Source: Pseudomonadota bacterium (GTDB lineage: Bacteria > Pseudomonadota > Gammaproteobacteria > Burkholderiales > Ferrovaceae). From it: a stretch of 64,000 nucleotides of DNA. A program made the translations under genes and the position numbers. Below are positions 50,265 through 62,188 of this stretch, one piece after another. The stretch covers positions 62,001 to 126,000 of the forward strand of contig JAKABO010000001.1 of the NCBI GenBank assembly GCA_021796835.1. The letters run 5' to 3'. A model generated the notes under the pieces. It searched no databases. It was not told where the DNA came from and worked only from the letters and a program-made list of their open reading frames with translations. Position 1 is the stretch's first letter, and every line of letters begins with the position of its first letter.

Positions 50265-51194
50265 TTAAGGGCTTTTTGTTGCAGGCAGAGGATCCGGTGC
50301 GCAGCCTTGGGGGAAAGTGGCCCTGAATTGCGCTGCATCCAGGCATTGCCCCTGCCATTCTGCCTGCAACAGGTAGAGGGGGTGGCCATCTCCGCCCCGG
50401 GTTTCTGCCAGGGCATCTGGATGGGGATGAAGACTGGTTCTGAGGATACGCAGAGATTGACCCCCCACCAGGGTAAATGCACCCGGATAAGGGGGGGCAA
50501 CGCCTCGCACCAGATTATGGATGACTTGGGCAGGTTGGCTCCAGTCGATTTTTCCATCTTCGGGGCGACGTCCACCGCAGTAATTTCCCTGGGACAAATC
50601 CTGCCGACGATGCACGGCTTTTCCCGCCAGCAGAGCAGGAAGCACTTGAGAAAGGGCTCGTTCACCCGCTTCGATGACGCGCAGGAAAACATCATGAGCC
50701 GTGTCGTCCGGACCGATGGGGACTTTTTCCTGTGCGACGATATCGCCCTGGTCCGGTTTGAGAGTCATGACGTGCAGGGTGGCACCAGTTTCCGTTTCGC
50801 CGCAAATGACCGCCCAATTGACCGGGACTCGCCCCCGGTAACGCGGCAGAAGTGAACCATGCAGGTTATAGGCGCCGCGTTTGGGCAGGGCGAGCAAGTC
50901 GGCTCCCAGCATCTGCCGGTAATAAAAGGAGAAAAAGAAATCGGGATGAAGGGCGGAAATTCGTTCCACCAGAGCGGGATCATTGGGGTTTGGCGGGGTG
51001 AGGGCGGGGATGCCTTGTTGAGCTGCCCATTCGGCCACACTGTCAAACCAGCGATTTTCTGAAGGGTCGTCCGGGTGAGTCACGATCAAGGCGATATCCA
51101 CGCCGGAGCGATGGAGTACCTCGAGGCAACGTACGCCCACCGAGTGGTAGGCGAAGACCACGACTCGTGGCGGGTTTTTGGCTTTATCAGGCAT
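50265..51194 (-). CDS. UDP-Ara4N formyltransferase (ArnA N-terminal-domain homologue)
   Basis: VVVFAYHSVGVRCLEVLHRSGVDIALIVTHPDDP, GAYNLHGSLLPRYRGRVPVNWAVI, ATLHVMTLKPDQGDIVAQ. Confidence 0.92.
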   Translation of the reverse strand: MPDKAKNPPRVVVFAYHSVGVRCLEVLHRSGVDIALIVTHPDDPSENRWFDSVAEWAAQQGIPALTPPNPNDPALVERISALHPDFFFSFYYRQMLGADLLALPKRGAYNLHGSLLPRYRGRVPVNWAVICGETETGATLHVMTLKPDQGDIVAQEKVPIGPDDTAHDVFLRVIEAGERALSQVLPALLAGKAVHRRQDLSQGNYCGGRRPEDGKIDWSQPAQVIHNLVRGVAPPYPGAFTLVGGQSLRILRTSLHPHPDALAETRGGDGHPLYLLQAEWQGQCLDAAQFRATFPQGCAPDPLPATKSP

Positions 51195-52152
51195 CGCCGG
51201 ACTCCTCGGGCGGCAGGGGAGACTCCAGGATACCCTGGATGAGGAAGCGTGGGCGATCGCGAACCTGCTGGTAGATGCGTCCGATGTATTCTCCCAACAG
51301 GCCAATGCCGAACAGCAAAATACCGATCAGGAAGAAGGTGATGGCAAAGAGGGTGAAAACCCCTTCAGCTTCAGGCCCGACGATGAGGCGGCGCAGAACC
51401 AGAAAAACGACGAACAGGGCGGACAAGACCGACAGACCCATGCCGAGCAGTGAAAAGAACTGGAGGGGCAGGATGGAAAACCCGGTGATCAGATCGAAAT
51501 TAAGACGGATCAAACTGTACAGGGAGTACTTGGATTCGCCCGCCGAACGTTCTTCGTGTCCTACCACGATTTCCGTGGGGTTGGAGGAGAAACTGTAGGC
51601 CAGTGCCGGAATATAGGTGTTTGCCTCACGACAGGAAACGATGGCCTGGATGATCCGGTGATCGTAGGCTCGCAACATGCAGCCCTGATCGGTCATGTGG
51701 ATATGGGTGACCTTTTCACGGAGGCGGTTCATCAGGCGCGACGCCCAATGGCGCCAGGCACTGTCTTCGCGGGTGCGACGGATGGTCCCCACATAGTCAT
51801 GGCCCGCATCCATGGCGGCGAGGAGATTGCCGATTTCTTCCGGGGGATTTTGCAAGTCGGCGTCCAGGGTGACCACCTGCGCGCCTCGACAATGTTCAAA
51901 TCCCGCCATGATGGCCATGTGTTGCCCATAGTTGCCATTGAAGAGGATGACGCGGGTCACTTCGGGGCGCAATTGAAATTGCTCGCGCAACAGGGCGGCG
52001 GAGCGGTCGCGACTGCCATCGTTGATGAAGATTATTTCATAGGGGATCTGCAGTGCGTCGAGGGATGGGTAGAGACGTTCGAAGAGCAGGTGCAATCCGG
52101 TTTCTTCGTTGTAGACCGGGATGACGATGGAAAGGGCGGGTTTCTGATTCAT
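51187..52152 (-). CDS. arnC: Undecaprenyl-phosphate 4-deoxy-4-formamido-L-arabinose transferase
   Basis: GT2 domain SIVIPVYNEETGLHLLFERLYPSLD, VVTLDADLQNPPEEIG, C-terminal TMs. Confidence 0.92.
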   Translation of the reverse strand: MNQKPALSIVIPVYNEETGLHLLFERLYPSLDALQIPYEIIFINDGSRDRSAALLREQFQLRPEVTRVILFNGNYGQHMAIMAGFEHCRGAQVVTLDADLQNPPEEIGNLLAAMDAGHDYVGTIRRTREDSAWRHWASRLMNRLREKVTHIHMTDQGCMLRAYDHRIIQAIVSCREANTYIPALAYSFSSNPTEIVVGHEERSAGESKYSLYSLIRLNFDLITGFSILPLQFFSLLGMGLSVLSALFVVFLVLRRLIVGPEAEGVFTLFAITFFLIGILLFGIGLLGEYIGRIYQQVRDRPRFLIQGILESPLPPEESGDA

Positions 52153-53288
52153 CGGGCAGCCTGTTTCAGGATTTTTTCCAGGGTTGCGCAGACGCGGTCC
52201 ACCTCCTCCAGGGTCAGGGTGGGGTAGAGGGGGAGGGTCAGGGTGGTGCGTGCGATGTGCTCCGCATGGGGGAAATCGCCCGCCTGATATCCCAGAGCAG
52301 AATAGCGGGTGGTCAGATGCAAGGCTTCATAGGAGATTCCGCTCCCGATGCCCTCCCGATGCAGGGCATCCATGATTTCCTTGCGGCTCCAGCGCAGATG
52401 CTCGAGTGGCAGGAGCGGGGCAAAGAAATTCCAACTGTGCCCTTCGTCCCCCCGGAAAGGCAATTCACAGGGGGGGTCGGTATGCAGGCGCTCAAAATAG
52501 CGGGCAACCAGGACATGACGGCGAGCAATGAATTCCTCGAGGCGGGCCAGTTGCATCAACCCCAGGCGCGCATTGACATCGGGCAGGTTGGATTTTCCTC
52601 CGGTGACCACGACGTCGCGGGTGCCATCGGGCAGGCGCACGATGCCGTGGAAGCGCAGGCGCTCGGCGGTTCGTGCCTCTTCCTCACTGGCAAAAACCAG
52701 TGCCCCTCCCTCGATGGTGGTGAGGGTTTTGTTGGGATGAAAACTGAAACTCACCATGTCCCCAAAACTGCCGATGGGCTTTCCTTTCCAGCGGCTGCCA
52801 ATGGCCAGGGCGGCATCTTCGATGACCCGCAGTCCGTGTCGTTGGGCCAAAGCATAGAGAGGCTCGGGGTCCACCGGCCAACCGGCAAAATGGGTTGGCA
52901 TGAGGGCGCGGGTACGTGGGGTGAGGGCTGCCTCGGCAGCGTTCAGATCCAGATTGCGGGTGACGGGGTCCACATCCACAAAGACGGGGGTAGCACCTGT
53001 GCGGGCGACCGCATTGGCACAGGCAAAAAAGGTTTGGGCCGGGATGATGACCTCATCGCCGGGGCCGATGCCCGCCGTCAGGACAGCGACCTCAAGGGCT
53101 GCCGTTGCCGAAGAAAAGACCCGGACCGGACGCCCGCCATGATATTCGGACAAGGCTTTTTCGAAGGCCAAAACCTGCGGGCCGGAGGTGATCCATAGGG
53201 AACGCAGGGTGTCACCGACGGCTTCCACCATGGATTCGTCGATCGTGGGGCGGGCAAAGGGCAGATAGGGTAGGTTATGAGCGGGCAA
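52149..53288 (-). CDS. arnB: UDP-4-amino-4-deoxy-L-arabinose--oxoglutarate aminotransferase
   Basis: DegT/DnrJ family: LPFARPTIDESMVEAVGDTLRSLWITSGPQVLAFEKAL, SFSFHPNKTLTTIEGG. Confidence 0.93.
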   Translation of the reverse strand: MPAHNLPYLPFARPTIDESMVEAVGDTLRSLWITSGPQVLAFEKALSEYHGGRPVRVFSSATAALEVAVLTAGIGPGDEVIIPAQTFFACANAVARTGATPVFVDVDPVTRNLDLNAAEAALTPRTRALMPTHFAGWPVDPEPLYALAQRHGLRVIEDAALAIGSRWKGKPIGSFGDMVSFSFHPNKTLTTIEGGALVFASEEEARTAERLRFHGIVRLPDGTRDVVVTGGKSNLPDVNARLGLMQLARLEEFIARRHVLVARYFERLHTDPPCELPFRGDEGHSWNFFAPLLPLEHLRWSRKEIMDALHREGIGSGISYEALHLTTRYSALGYQAGDFPHAEHIARTTLTLPLYPTLTLEEVDRVCATLEKILKQAAR

Positions 53289-53646
53289 TCAAATACACTC
53301 CTGCGAGGATGACGGCAATGCCGGAAATCCGGCTAACCGTCAGAGTTTCTCCCAACAACGCCCAGGCCGCCAGAGCGTTGACCACGTAGCCAATGGACAA
53401 GAGAGGGTAGGCTTGGGAAACGGGGACGCGTGAGAGCGCCAGAATCCATACCACCACACTGATGGCATAACAGAACAGCCCCACCGGAATGGGCCATTGG
53501 GTACAAATTTTGAGCGCAATGGGCCAGAGGTTCTCCCAGGTGAATGCAAAATGCCCCAACTGGTTGGCTCCTGCCTTGAGCAACAGTTGGGCCACGGCAT
53601 TGAGTAGTACACCGGAAAGGATGAGAGAAAAACTGACCAGGCTCAT
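53275..53646 (-). CDS. ArnE-like small EamA/SMR-type flippase subunit
   Basis: MSLVSFSLILSGVLLNAVAQLLLKAGANQLG..., VSQAYPLLSIGYVVNALAAWALLGE; 4 TMs. Confidence 0.8.
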   Translation of the reverse strand: MSLVSFSLILSGVLLNAVAQLLLKAGANQLGHFAFTWENLWPIALKICTQWPIPVGLFCYAISVVVWILALSRVPVSQAYPLLSIGYVVNALAAWALLGETLTVSRISGIAVILAGVYLIARS

Positions 53647-55295
53647 GTTCGGGCCACTATAACACGGTGCGCATCCCGAAACAGAATGCGCATGGGGAAA
53701 CCCTGATTTTTCATGACATCGTACAAAGGTGGCGGGAGAATGGCCAAGGCCCCCAGGTCCGCGGCCCAAAGGGGTCTGAACTCTTTCAGGGTGGGAATGG
53801 CGTGTTGGGGTTCCAGACTCAGGCCAAAGGCCATTTCATCCTGATAAGCCACGGGAATGACGGTGCGTTGCAGGTAAAAATCGAGGGTCTGGTCGTAGGT
53901 GTTCACGCTGTAGAGATGGCTGGCTGCAGCAAATCGTGGGGCCAGGCGGCGGGCGAGGGCGGCCCCGGATTGAAAGTCCGCCAGGGTATTGCTTCCGCTG
54001 ATCAGCAGTTGGGTGACGAGCAGTGTACCGACGGCGACGGTTTTCAGGCTGTGGGCTGGCCGGGCGCGTTGACGGTGGGCCAGGTAGCCCAGAACCAGGG
54101 ACACCGCAGCAGCAGCGGCAATCCAGGCGGAAAATCCCTGGTAACCCATGACCATGTCCGGGTCCATTCCCAAAGACCAGCCCAAACTTTCAGGAAGGGC
54201 GGGAAACGCCAGAAGTAACGCAGTGACCCCGAAAAAAGCGCCGCCCAGGGCCAGCAGAAGGGGAGGGCTGAGCGGGAAGGGGCCCGGGCGAACGCTGAGT
54301 TGGCGAGCACCGAGCAGGGCCAGTGCCGGGAAGGCGGGGAGGATGTAGTCGGGCAACTTGGAGCCGGACAGACTGAAGAAGAAGACGACGAAGAGGGCGT
54401 AAATGGCGAGGAAACGGGCCGGTGAAAAATGACGTCCATGATTGCGCAACAAGGCATTGCCCGTGGCGCGCAGAGCCACCAGAGTCCAGGGCCAGAGACC
54501 AACCAGCAGGATCGGGAGAAAATACCAAACCGGTTCTACCCGTTGATGGAGGGTGGTGGTATACCGGTCAAACTGCTCGTGTATGAAAAAAAACCACAGA
54601 AATTCGGGGTGCACGCGACTGGCCAACCAGAACCAGGGCAAGGTGAGCAATAAAAACAGGAGCAGGCCGGGAAAGAGGTGGAGACGTTTCCAGGGGCTCA
54701 GGTCACGGGTGAACAGAGTGTAGAGCACCAAAGTGGCGCCAGGGAGCGCCAGGGCCATGAGACCCTTGCTCATGAACCCGGCCGCCGCCGCACCCCAGGC
54801 CAGGGTCATCCAGAGACGCGAAGACGATTCCTGTTGGGCCAGCAGAAAACACCCTACCGCCAGGAACATCCAGACCGTAACCCCCATGTCGAGGGTGTTG
54901 ATATGCCCCAGCGCGGTGTAATAAAAGGTTCCGATCAGGAGTAGGGGCGCGCGCCATCCGGCTTCCGTTCCGAAGAGGCGCCGGGCAAAAAAGGCGCTGG
55001 CCAGGATCCCCAAAAAACCAAGCAGGCCCGTCCAAAGACGGGCGGCCAGAGGGGTGGGCCCCAGCAGGTCGATACTGAGTGCCGTGGCCCAGTATTGCAG
55101 GGGTGGTTTTTCATAGTAGGGAATTCCATTCAGGTGGGGGGTTACCCAATCTCCCGAAACGGCCATTTCCCTGCCGATTTCGGCATATCGCCCTTCGTCG
55201 GGCCGAGTAAGGGCGCGCGTCCCCAGCCCCAGACTCCAGATCATTGCCAGCAGGATGATCCAGACACCGCAGGTTTTGATCGAACCGGGGTTCAA
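53643..55295 (-). CDS. arnT: GT39-family 4-amino-4-deoxy-L-arabinose transferase
   Basis: TRALTRPDEGRYAEIGREMAVSGDWVTPHLNGIPYYEKPPLQYWATALSI; multi-TM; operon context. Confidence 0.9.
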   Translation of the reverse strand: MNPGSIKTCGVWIILLAMIWSLGLGTRALTRPDEGRYAEIGREMAVSGDWVTPHLNGIPYYEKPPLQYWATALSIDLLGPTPLAARLWTGLLGFLGILASAFFARRLFGTEAGWRAPLLLIGTFYYTALGHINTLDMGVTVWMFLAVGCFLLAQQESSSRLWMTLAWGAAAAGFMSKGLMALALPGATLVLYTLFTRDLSPWKRLHLFPGLLLFLLLTLPWFWLASRVHPEFLWFFFIHEQFDRYTTTLHQRVEPVWYFLPILLVGLWPWTLVALRATGNALLRNHGRHFSPARFLAIYALFVVFFFSLSGSKLPDYILPAFPALALLGARQLSVRPGPFPLSPPLLLALGGAFFGVTALLLAFPALPESLGWSLGMDPDMVMGYQGFSAWIAAAAAVSLVLGYLAHRQRARPAHSLKTVAVGTLLVTQLLISGSNTLADFQSGAALARRLAPRFAAASHLYSVNTYDQTLDFYLQRTVIPVAYQDEMAFGLSLEPQHAIPTLKEFRPLWAADLGALAILPPPLYDVMKNQGFPMRILFRDAHRVIVART

Positions 55296-55304
55296 GGGCG
55301 TGGC

Positions 55305-56285
<981 letters not shown>

Positions 56286-56363
56286 TTAATTCAACCCGTG
56301 ATTGTACCATTGTCCCTTCGATGACTCTTATCGTTTCGGAGTCAGAAAGGCTATAATCAGCCC

Positions 56364-58706
56364 ATGAGCGATTCTCCCCTTGCCCTGAAGTTGACCCGTC
56401 TGCTGTGCGAGGCCTTGTTGCTGCTGGTGGTACTGCTGGCGCTTTATCTCGCATTGTCCCTGCTGACCTATCATCGGACCGATCCGGGGTGGTCCCTGGG
56501 GTCGGCGGTCAACCGCCCCGACTGGGAAGCCTCCGTCTCCCATGTGGCCAATGCGGGTGGGCGGGTGGGCGCCTGGTTATCGGATTTTTTACTCTATCTG
56601 TTCGGATTTTCGGCGGGTTGGTTTGTGGTCGCATTGGGTTGGTTGGCCTGGCGCGGCTATCATTATCTCAAACAGGAACCGGGTTTCGCCGGGGGGAAAA
56701 AACCCGCATCGCCGGTATCCCGATACTGGTTCGTGCTGATGGGTCTGGGGTTCCTGCTGATGGTGATTTCCAGTGCAGGGCTGGAAGCCATGCGTCTGGC
56801 CGGTTTGCATTTCGAGTTGCCCCTTCAGTCCATGGGTGAAGGGACCTGTAGTGGGGGCGGCGGTGTGCTGGGATGCGAATTGGCCAGTTGGGCCATTCAG
56901 GGGGTCGGACTGAGCGGGGCAGTCATGTTTCTGCTGTTGGCATGGGCTCTCGGGTTTTCGCTCATGACGGGGATTTCCTGGTTACGTTTGGCGGAATCTT
57001 TGGGCGCGACCTGTGAAAACCTCTTCCGCCGCTTCAATTCGAAGCGCAGTGTCGCCATCGACCGACGCGTGGGGCGTCGGGCCGGTGAACAACGCCAGAC
57101 CCTGGTGCAGGAAGCCCGTAAATTACAGGAAGATCACGAACCGTTGCAGGTATTGCCGGTCACCACCCAGATCGAGCCCTCCATGCAGGCAGTACGGGAA
57201 CGCCAGGTGCCCTTGTTCAAGGATCTTCCCGATTCTGCCTTGCCTCCCCTCAAATTGCTGGACGAGGCCAGTTCGGCACGGGAATCGGTGAGCCAGGAAC
57301 TGCTGGAATTCACGTCGCGCCAGATCGAACGAAAATTGGCGGATTTCAATGTCAGCGTGAAGGTATTGGCCGCCCTGCCTGGTCCTGTCATCACGCGCTA
57401 CGAAATTGAACCGGCGGTGGGCGTCAAAGGGAGTCAGATCATCAATCTGGTGAAGGATCTGGCTCGTGCCCTGACCGTCGGAAATATCCGGGTCGTGGAA
57501 TCCATTCCGGGAAAGAACTGCATGGGCTTGGAAATACCCAATGCGCGGCGTGAAACCGTACGACTCTCTGAAATTTTGGGGGCGGCGGTCTATGGGGATA
57601 TGGCTTCGCCGCTTACCTTGGCGCTGGGTAAGGACATTGCGGGCAATCCGGTGGTGGTGGATCTGGCCAAAATGCCCCATCTTCTGGTGGCAGGTACGAC
57701 GGGGTCCGGAAAGTCTGTGGCCATCAATGCCATGATCCTGAGTTTGCTGTACAAGGCGACTCCGCAGCAGGTCCGACTGGTTCTGGTGGATCCCAAGATG
57801 TTGGAACTGTCGGTTTATGACGAGATTCCACATCTTCTGGCGCCGGTGGTGGTGGACATGAAGGAAGCGGCTCATGCCCTGAACTGGTGTGTGGCAGAGA
57901 TGGATCGCCGTTACAAACTCATGTCTCAATTGGGGGTACGAAACCTTTCCAGTGCCAACCACAAGATCAATGAGGCGTTCCACAAGGGCCAGCCCCTCAT
58001 GAATCCCCTGTCGCTGACCCCGGATACCCCGGAGCCACTGGAACCGATGCCCTACATCGTGGTGGTGATCGATGAATTGGCGGATCTGATGATGGTAGTG
58101 GGCAAGAAGGTGGAAGAATTGATTGCGCGGATTGCACAGAAGGCGCGGGCTGCCGGGATCCACCTGATCCTGGCGACCCAGCGTCCTTCGGTGGATGTGA
58201 TCACCGGACTGATCAAAGCCAATATTCCCACCCGAATCTCCTTCCAGGTCTCCAGTCGGGTAGACTCACGCACCATTCTCGATCAGATGGGTGCAGAAGC
58301 GTTGCTGGGTCAGGGAGACATGCTCTACATGCCGACAGGAGCCGGCTATCCCCACCGTTTGCATGGGGCTTTTGTGAGCGATGACGAAGTGCATCAGGTC
58401 GTTCATTACCTGAAGGCGCAGGGCAAGCCGGCTTACGTGGAAGGAATGCTGCAGGGGATCGAGGAGGGCATGGATCCGGAAACGGCCCCCGGGCAGTCTA
58501 CTGGAGAACAGGATCCTTTGTATGACCAAGCCGTGGCATTGGTGCTGGAAACGCGGCGGGCCTCGATTTCCCAGGTGCAACGCCACTTGCGGATCGGGTA
58601 CAACCGCGCGGCGCGTTTGATTGAAGATATGGAAAAAGCGGGTTTGGTGTCCGGCATGGCCACTAACGGCAGTCGGGATGTCTTGGTGGGAGGAGGGCGG
58701 GAATGA
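56364..58706 (+). CDS. ftsK: DNA translocase FtsK
   Basis: N-terminal TMs; [55 protein letters not shown]; winged-helix gamma domain. Confidence 0.97.
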   Translation: MSDSPLALKLTRLLCEALLLLVVLLALYLALSLLTYHRTDPGWSLGSAVNRPDWEASVSHVANAGGRVGAWLSDFLLYLFGFSAGWFVVALGWLAWRGYHYLKQEPGFAGGKKPASPVSRYWFVLMGLGFLLMVISSAGLEAMRLAGLHFELPLQSMGEGTCSGGGGVLGCELASWAIQGVGLSGAVMFLLLAWALGFSLMTGISWLRLAESLGATCENLFRRFNSKRSVAIDRRVGRRAGEQRQTLVQEARKLQEDHEPLQVLPVTTQIEPSMQAVRERQVPLFKDLPDSALPPLKLLDEASSARESVSQELLEFTSRQIERKLADFNVSVKVLAALPGPVITRYEIEPAVGVKGSQIINLVKDLARALTVGNIRVVESIPGKNCMGLEIPNARRETVRLSEILGAAVYGDMASPLTLALGKDIAGNPVVVDLAKMPHLLVAGTTGSGKSVAINAMILSLLYKATPQQVRLVLVDPKMLELSVYDEIPHLLAPVVVDMKEAAHALNWCVAEMDRRYKLMSQLGVRNLSSANHKINEAFHKGQPLMNPLSLTPDTPEPLEPMPYIVVVIDELADLMMVVGKKVEELIARIAQKARAAGIHLILATQRPSVDVITGLIKANIPTRISFQVSSRVDSRTILDQMGAEALLGQGDMLYMPTGAGYPHRLHGAFVSDDEVHQVVHYLKAQGKPAYVEGMLQGIEEGMDPETAPGQSTGEQDPLYDQAVALVLETRRASISQVQRHLRIGYNRAARLIEDMEKAGLVSGMATNGSRDVLVGGGRE

Positions 58707-59323
58707 AGCGATGGAAACCGTGGGCTGGCGTAATGTTATGGATGGGCTGCATGGGGTGGGCCAGTGCCTCCGGTCTTGATCGTCTGCATGCTTTTCTGCG
58801 CGACACGCATCGGGGAGAGGCCCAGTTCGAGCAGCGCAACCTCAAAGGCAATGGAGATTCGGGAGGGACCGTCAGTCGGGGCGTTTTTCTGTTTTCCCGG
58901 CCAGGCAAGTTTCGTTGGGAGTATCGCAGTCCCTATCCACAGACTTTGGTCGCGGATGGTCAAACCCTCTGGATCTGGGATCCGGATTTGCAGCAGGTGA
59001 CCCGAAAAAAAATGAGCCAGAGTTTGGGTAGTACCCCGGCTGCCCTGCTGGCGGGGGACGATGCCCTGGAGAAGGGGTACGTGGTCACCGAGGGCGGGGA
59101 GAGCGAGGGGTTGGAATGGGTGATGGCCAAACCAAAAAGTACGGAATCAGGATTTGAATGGGTAAGGATGGGGTTTACGGATCAGGCGCTGGCGCGGATG
59201 GAGTTGCAGGATAGTTTCGGTCATACGCTCAGCATCGTGTTCACCCAGTTCGACAGGGATCCGAAATTCACGCCGGATACTTTCCGTTTCACTCCCCCTC
59301 CGGGTGCCGACATCATTCAGTAG
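58703..59323 (+). CDS. lolA: Outer-membrane lipoprotein carrier protein
   Basis: [37 protein letters not shown]; follows ftsK with ATGA overlap. Confidence 0.93.
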   Translation: MKRWKPWAGVMLWMGCMGWASASGLDRLHAFLRDTHRGEAQFEQRNLKGNGDSGGTVSRGVFLFSRPGKFRWEYRSPYPQTLVADGQTLWIWDPDLQQVTRKKMSQSLGSTPAALLAGDDALEKGYVVTEGGESEGLEWVMAKPKSTESGFEWVRMGFTDQALARMELQDSFGHTLSIVFTQFDRDPKFTPDTFRFTPPPGADIIQ

Positions 59324-59326
59324 GGA

Positions 59327-59403
59327 TGGCGTGCCCGACAGGGATCGAACCTGTAACCCCCAGCTTAGAAGGCTGGTGCTCTATCCGATTGAGCTACGGG
59401 CAC
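59327..59403 (-). tRNA. tRNA-Arg(UCU)
   Basis: RC GTGCCCGTAGCTCAATCGGATAGAGCACCAGCCTTCTAAGCTGGGGGTTACAGGTTCGATCCCTGTCGGGCACGCCA; anticodon TCT. Confidence 0.95.
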
Positions 59404-59423
59404 TCACTCGGGCCGACTTTCCG

Positions 59424-59500
59424 TGGTCGGGGTGGAGAGATTCGAACTCCCGACATCCTGGTCCCAAACCAGGCGCGCTACCAGGCTACGCTACACCCCG
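59424..59500 (-). tRNA. tRNA-Pro(UGG)
   Basis: RC CGGGGTGTAGCGTAGCCTGGTAGCGCGCCTGGTTTGGGACCAGGATGTCGGGAGTTCGAATCTCTCCACCCCGACCA; anticodon TGG. Confidence 0.95.
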
Positions 59501-59534
59501 AACCCGAGATTATCCTGCATGCCCCGGTTTTTTG

Positions 59535-59957
59535 TCAAGGACGGTCTTGGGTGTGGGCAAGTCCGGGCGGTTGAGAGCGGCGGATGGAAACGGCCACCGT
59601 GGCTACTTCTGGCCACATCCGGTACTTCATCACCTTGATTTCGCAGGCCCGGACTTCGGGATTGCGCAGAAGGAGATCGGCAATTCGTTGGGCCAGCACC
59701 TCGATTAACGTCACGCGTTCCGAGGTGGCTTGTTTGATGGCATCGTAAACGTGATTGTAGTCGTAACCAGAGAGCAGTCCTTCCCGTGAATCCGCGATAT
59801 GGCAGAGGGCGTCAGACACTTCGACACTGACGGTCAGGGAGACCTTCTGGGGTTTACCCAGTTCAAAGGCATTGATTCCGATTTCCAACTCGAGGTCGAT
59901 GCCATCCAGAACGAAGCGGGTGAGAGAATCGGAAGAAAGGAGGGGGGGTAGGGGCAT
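59535..59957 (-). CDS. folB: Dihydroneopterin aldolase
   Basis: FVLDGIDLELEIGINAFELGKPQKVSLTVSVEV, YDYNHVYDAIKQATSERVTLIEVLAQRIADLLL. Confidence 0.9.
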   Translation of the reverse strand: MPLPPLLSSDSLTRFVLDGIDLELEIGINAFELGKPQKVSLTVSVEVSDALCHIADSREGLLSGYDYNHVYDAIKQATSERVTLIEVLAQRIADLLLRNPEVRACEIKVMKYRMWPEVATVAVSIRRSQPPGLAHTQDRP

Positions 59958-59958
59958 T

Positions 59959-60693
59959 TTATCCTTCGATATGGAGTGACAGACCGCCATCAACGGTCAG
60001 AAAGGAGCCGGTGGTAAAAGTGGCTTCGCACAACAAAAAGCGAACGGCGCGAGCCAATTCATCGAACCGGCCCAAGCGCTTCAGGGGCACCGCTTGCAGA
60101 ATTCTTTGTTGATTTTCTTCGGCAAATGCCTGGGACTTGTGGGGCCAGTCAAAGTGACCGGGCAGTACGGTATTGACCCGAACCTGGGGGGCCAGTTCCA
60201 CGGCCAGGGCTTGCATCGCGGCCATCAGGGCATTCTTGGCAATGTGGTAGGTCAGGTAACCGGCGGCCGGGCGATGAAAGTGAATGTCTCCGATGGCGAC
60301 AATCGCGCCTTGCCGTCGCATCAATGAATCGCGACATTGGCGAATCAGGCGTAGATGGCCATAAAGATGACTGCCCAGATCCCGTTCCAGATGGTCTTCG
60401 TAGTCATCGAGATGCGTTGGGGAAAAATCCGAGGCATTGGCTACGATGCCGTCGATGTCCGTACAAAAGAATGGAGGGGGGAAATGGTTGCACAGATCCT
60501 CTATCCAGAGCCGGGCACTGTGGGCACGTTGGGCATTCAAGGCATGGCAAAGAATGTCGGCCTCGATCTGGGAGGAGGTACGACAATGTATGATGACGCG
60601 GTGCCCGGCTTCATGCAGCGATCGCACGATGGCGGCTCCGCCACGACGTGCCGCCCCGGTGACGACATACTGGTTGACACGTGGATTATCCAT
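59959..60693 (-). CDS. SDR-family pteridine/dihydromonapterin reductase (FolM-like)
   Basis: YVVTGAARRGGAAIVRSLHEAGHRVIIHCR, NASDFSPT, GDIHFHRPAAGYLTYHIAKNAL, next to folB. Confidence 0.82.
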   Translation of the reverse strand: MDNPRVNQYVVTGAARRGGAAIVRSLHEAGHRVIIHCRTSSQIEADILCHALNAQRAHSARLWIEDLCNHFPPPFFCTDIDGIVANASDFSPTHLDDYEDHLERDLGSHLYGHLRLIRQCRDSLMRRQGAIVAIGDIHFHRPAAGYLTYHIAKNALMAAMQALAVELAPQVRVNTVLPGHFDWPHKSQAFAEENQQRILQAVPLKRLGRFDELARAVRFLLCEATFTTGSFLTVDGGLSLHIEG

Positions 60694-60861
60694 GTTTTTG
60701 AATCGGAAATGTTGCCTGGATCGTTGCAGATGGCAGACAATTATGCTTGAAATGGAGGGTCAAGTCCAAAATTTGCGGAAACTTTTCCTCGATCATCGTG
60801 ATTTTCACCCGTGCCGGGGGTTGGCTGAAGGCGAGGTGCTTCGGGGAATCGGTCGGAAGAT

Positions 60862-62052
60862 TCATACCGCCTGTCCGGCAGCATTGCCGCTGGCCCAGGC
60901 CCACTGAAAGTTGAATCCGCCCAGATGCCCCGTTACATCCACGGCTTCGCCGATAAAGTAAAGTCCCGGAACCGACCTGGATTCCATGGTTCTGGACGAT
61001 AAGTCCTCCGTGGCCACCCCACCCAGAGTAACTTCAGCCTTGTTATAACCCAGGGTCCCCGAGGGCCGAATTCGCCAGTTGTTGAGGGCTTCCCCCAATT
61101 TTCGAAGTTCCGGTGGGGTAAACTGGCAAAGCGGTTTTGACAGATCATGGGCGGCACACCATTGCCGCGCAAATCTGTGCGGCAAGAGTTCCGCCAGGAA
61201 GTTATCGATCCGAACCCGACTGGAACCATGGTCGCGGAGCCATGTTTCTGCATTTTTACCCGGCAATAGATCGATGGAGAGGAAGTCTCCGTTTTGCCAG
61301 TAGGAAGAGATTTGCAGAACGGCTGGGCCGGAAATTCCTTGATGGGTAAATAGGAGGGCCTCGCGAAAACGTCCTTTGCGACAGGAGACTTCGACTTCCA
61401 GGGAAAGTCCTGACAAATCGCCAAACTGCTTCAGGGTTTCAGGTTCCAGGGCGAGCGGCACCAGGGCTGGACGAGGGGGGATGACTGCCAGGCCAAATTG
61501 TTCGGCGATTTGATAAGCCATCGGGGTCGAGCCAATGGCTGGGACGGCCAGTCCTCCGGTGGCCATGACCAGGGCCCGGGACTGGTAATGACCATGGCTC
61601 GTCGTTACCTGAAACCCTTCCCCGTTTCGGCCCACCGCCTGAACTTCGCATGGCATGCGCCAGTCTACCTGACCCCGTTCACATTCACTCCGCAACAGGG
61701 CAATGATCTGCTGGGCGCTGCCTTCGCAAAACAATTGCCCCAGGGTTTTTTCGTGATAGCGGATGCCGTAACGTTCTACCAGGGCAATGAAATGTTGGGG
61801 AGTAAAGCGTGCCAGGGCGGAGCGGCAGAAGTGCGGGTTCCTGGAAAGATAATTATCCGGTCCGCAGTGAAGGTTGGTGAAGTTACAGTGTCCGCCCCCG
61901 GAGATCCGGATTTTTTCGGCCAATTTGCGACCATGGTCGATCAGCAACACCTTGCGGCCCCGCTGCCCCGCCTGAGCAGCACACATCATGCCTGCCGCGC
62001 CCGCGCCGATGACAATGACATCCCAGGGTTCGTTTCCATTCATGGGGCTCAT
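60862..62052 (-). CDS. HI0933/BaiN-family NAD(P)/FAD-dependent oxidoreductase
   Basis: DVIVIGAGAAGMMCAAQAGQRGRKVLLIDHGRKLAEKIRISGGGHCNFTNL; VDVTGHLGGFNFQWAWASG. Confidence 0.92.
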   Translation of the reverse strand: MSPMNGNEPWDVIVIGAGAAGMMCAAQAGQRGRKVLLIDHGRKLAEKIRISGGGHCNFTNLHCGPDNYLSRNPHFCRSALARFTPQHFIALVERYGIRYHEKTLGQLFCEGSAQQIIALLRSECERGQVDWRMPCEVQAVGRNGEGFQVTTSHGHYQSRALVMATGGLAVPAIGSTPMAYQIAEQFGLAVIPPRPALVPLALEPETLKQFGDLSGLSLEVEVSCRKGRFREALLFTHQGISGPAVLQISSYWQNGDFLSIDLLPGKNAETWLRDHGSSRVRIDNFLAELLPHRFARQWCAAHDLSKPLCQFTPPELRKLGEALNNWRIRPSGTLGYNKAEVTLGGVATEDLSSRTMESRSVPGLYFIGEAVDVTGHLGGFNFQWAWASGNAAGQAV

Positions 62053-62188
62053 GATAATCCATGATGGCAGTGCTACGCGTCATCGGCATGAAAAAAACGA
62101 ATTTCCGTCACCCAGGGACAGGAACGGTTGGGGTGGATCTGTAAGGAATGTTTCGGAATTCTGGTCTTCAGGATCCAATTGTGAGAGG

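Noticed and set aside
52257-53198. 313-aa plus-strand ORF antisense to arnB
   Set aside because: Shadow ORF of arnB; no RBS or family resemblance.
57123-58163. 346-aa minus-strand ORF antisense to ftsK
   Set aside because: H/Q/R-rich shadow ORF of the conserved FtsK motor domain.
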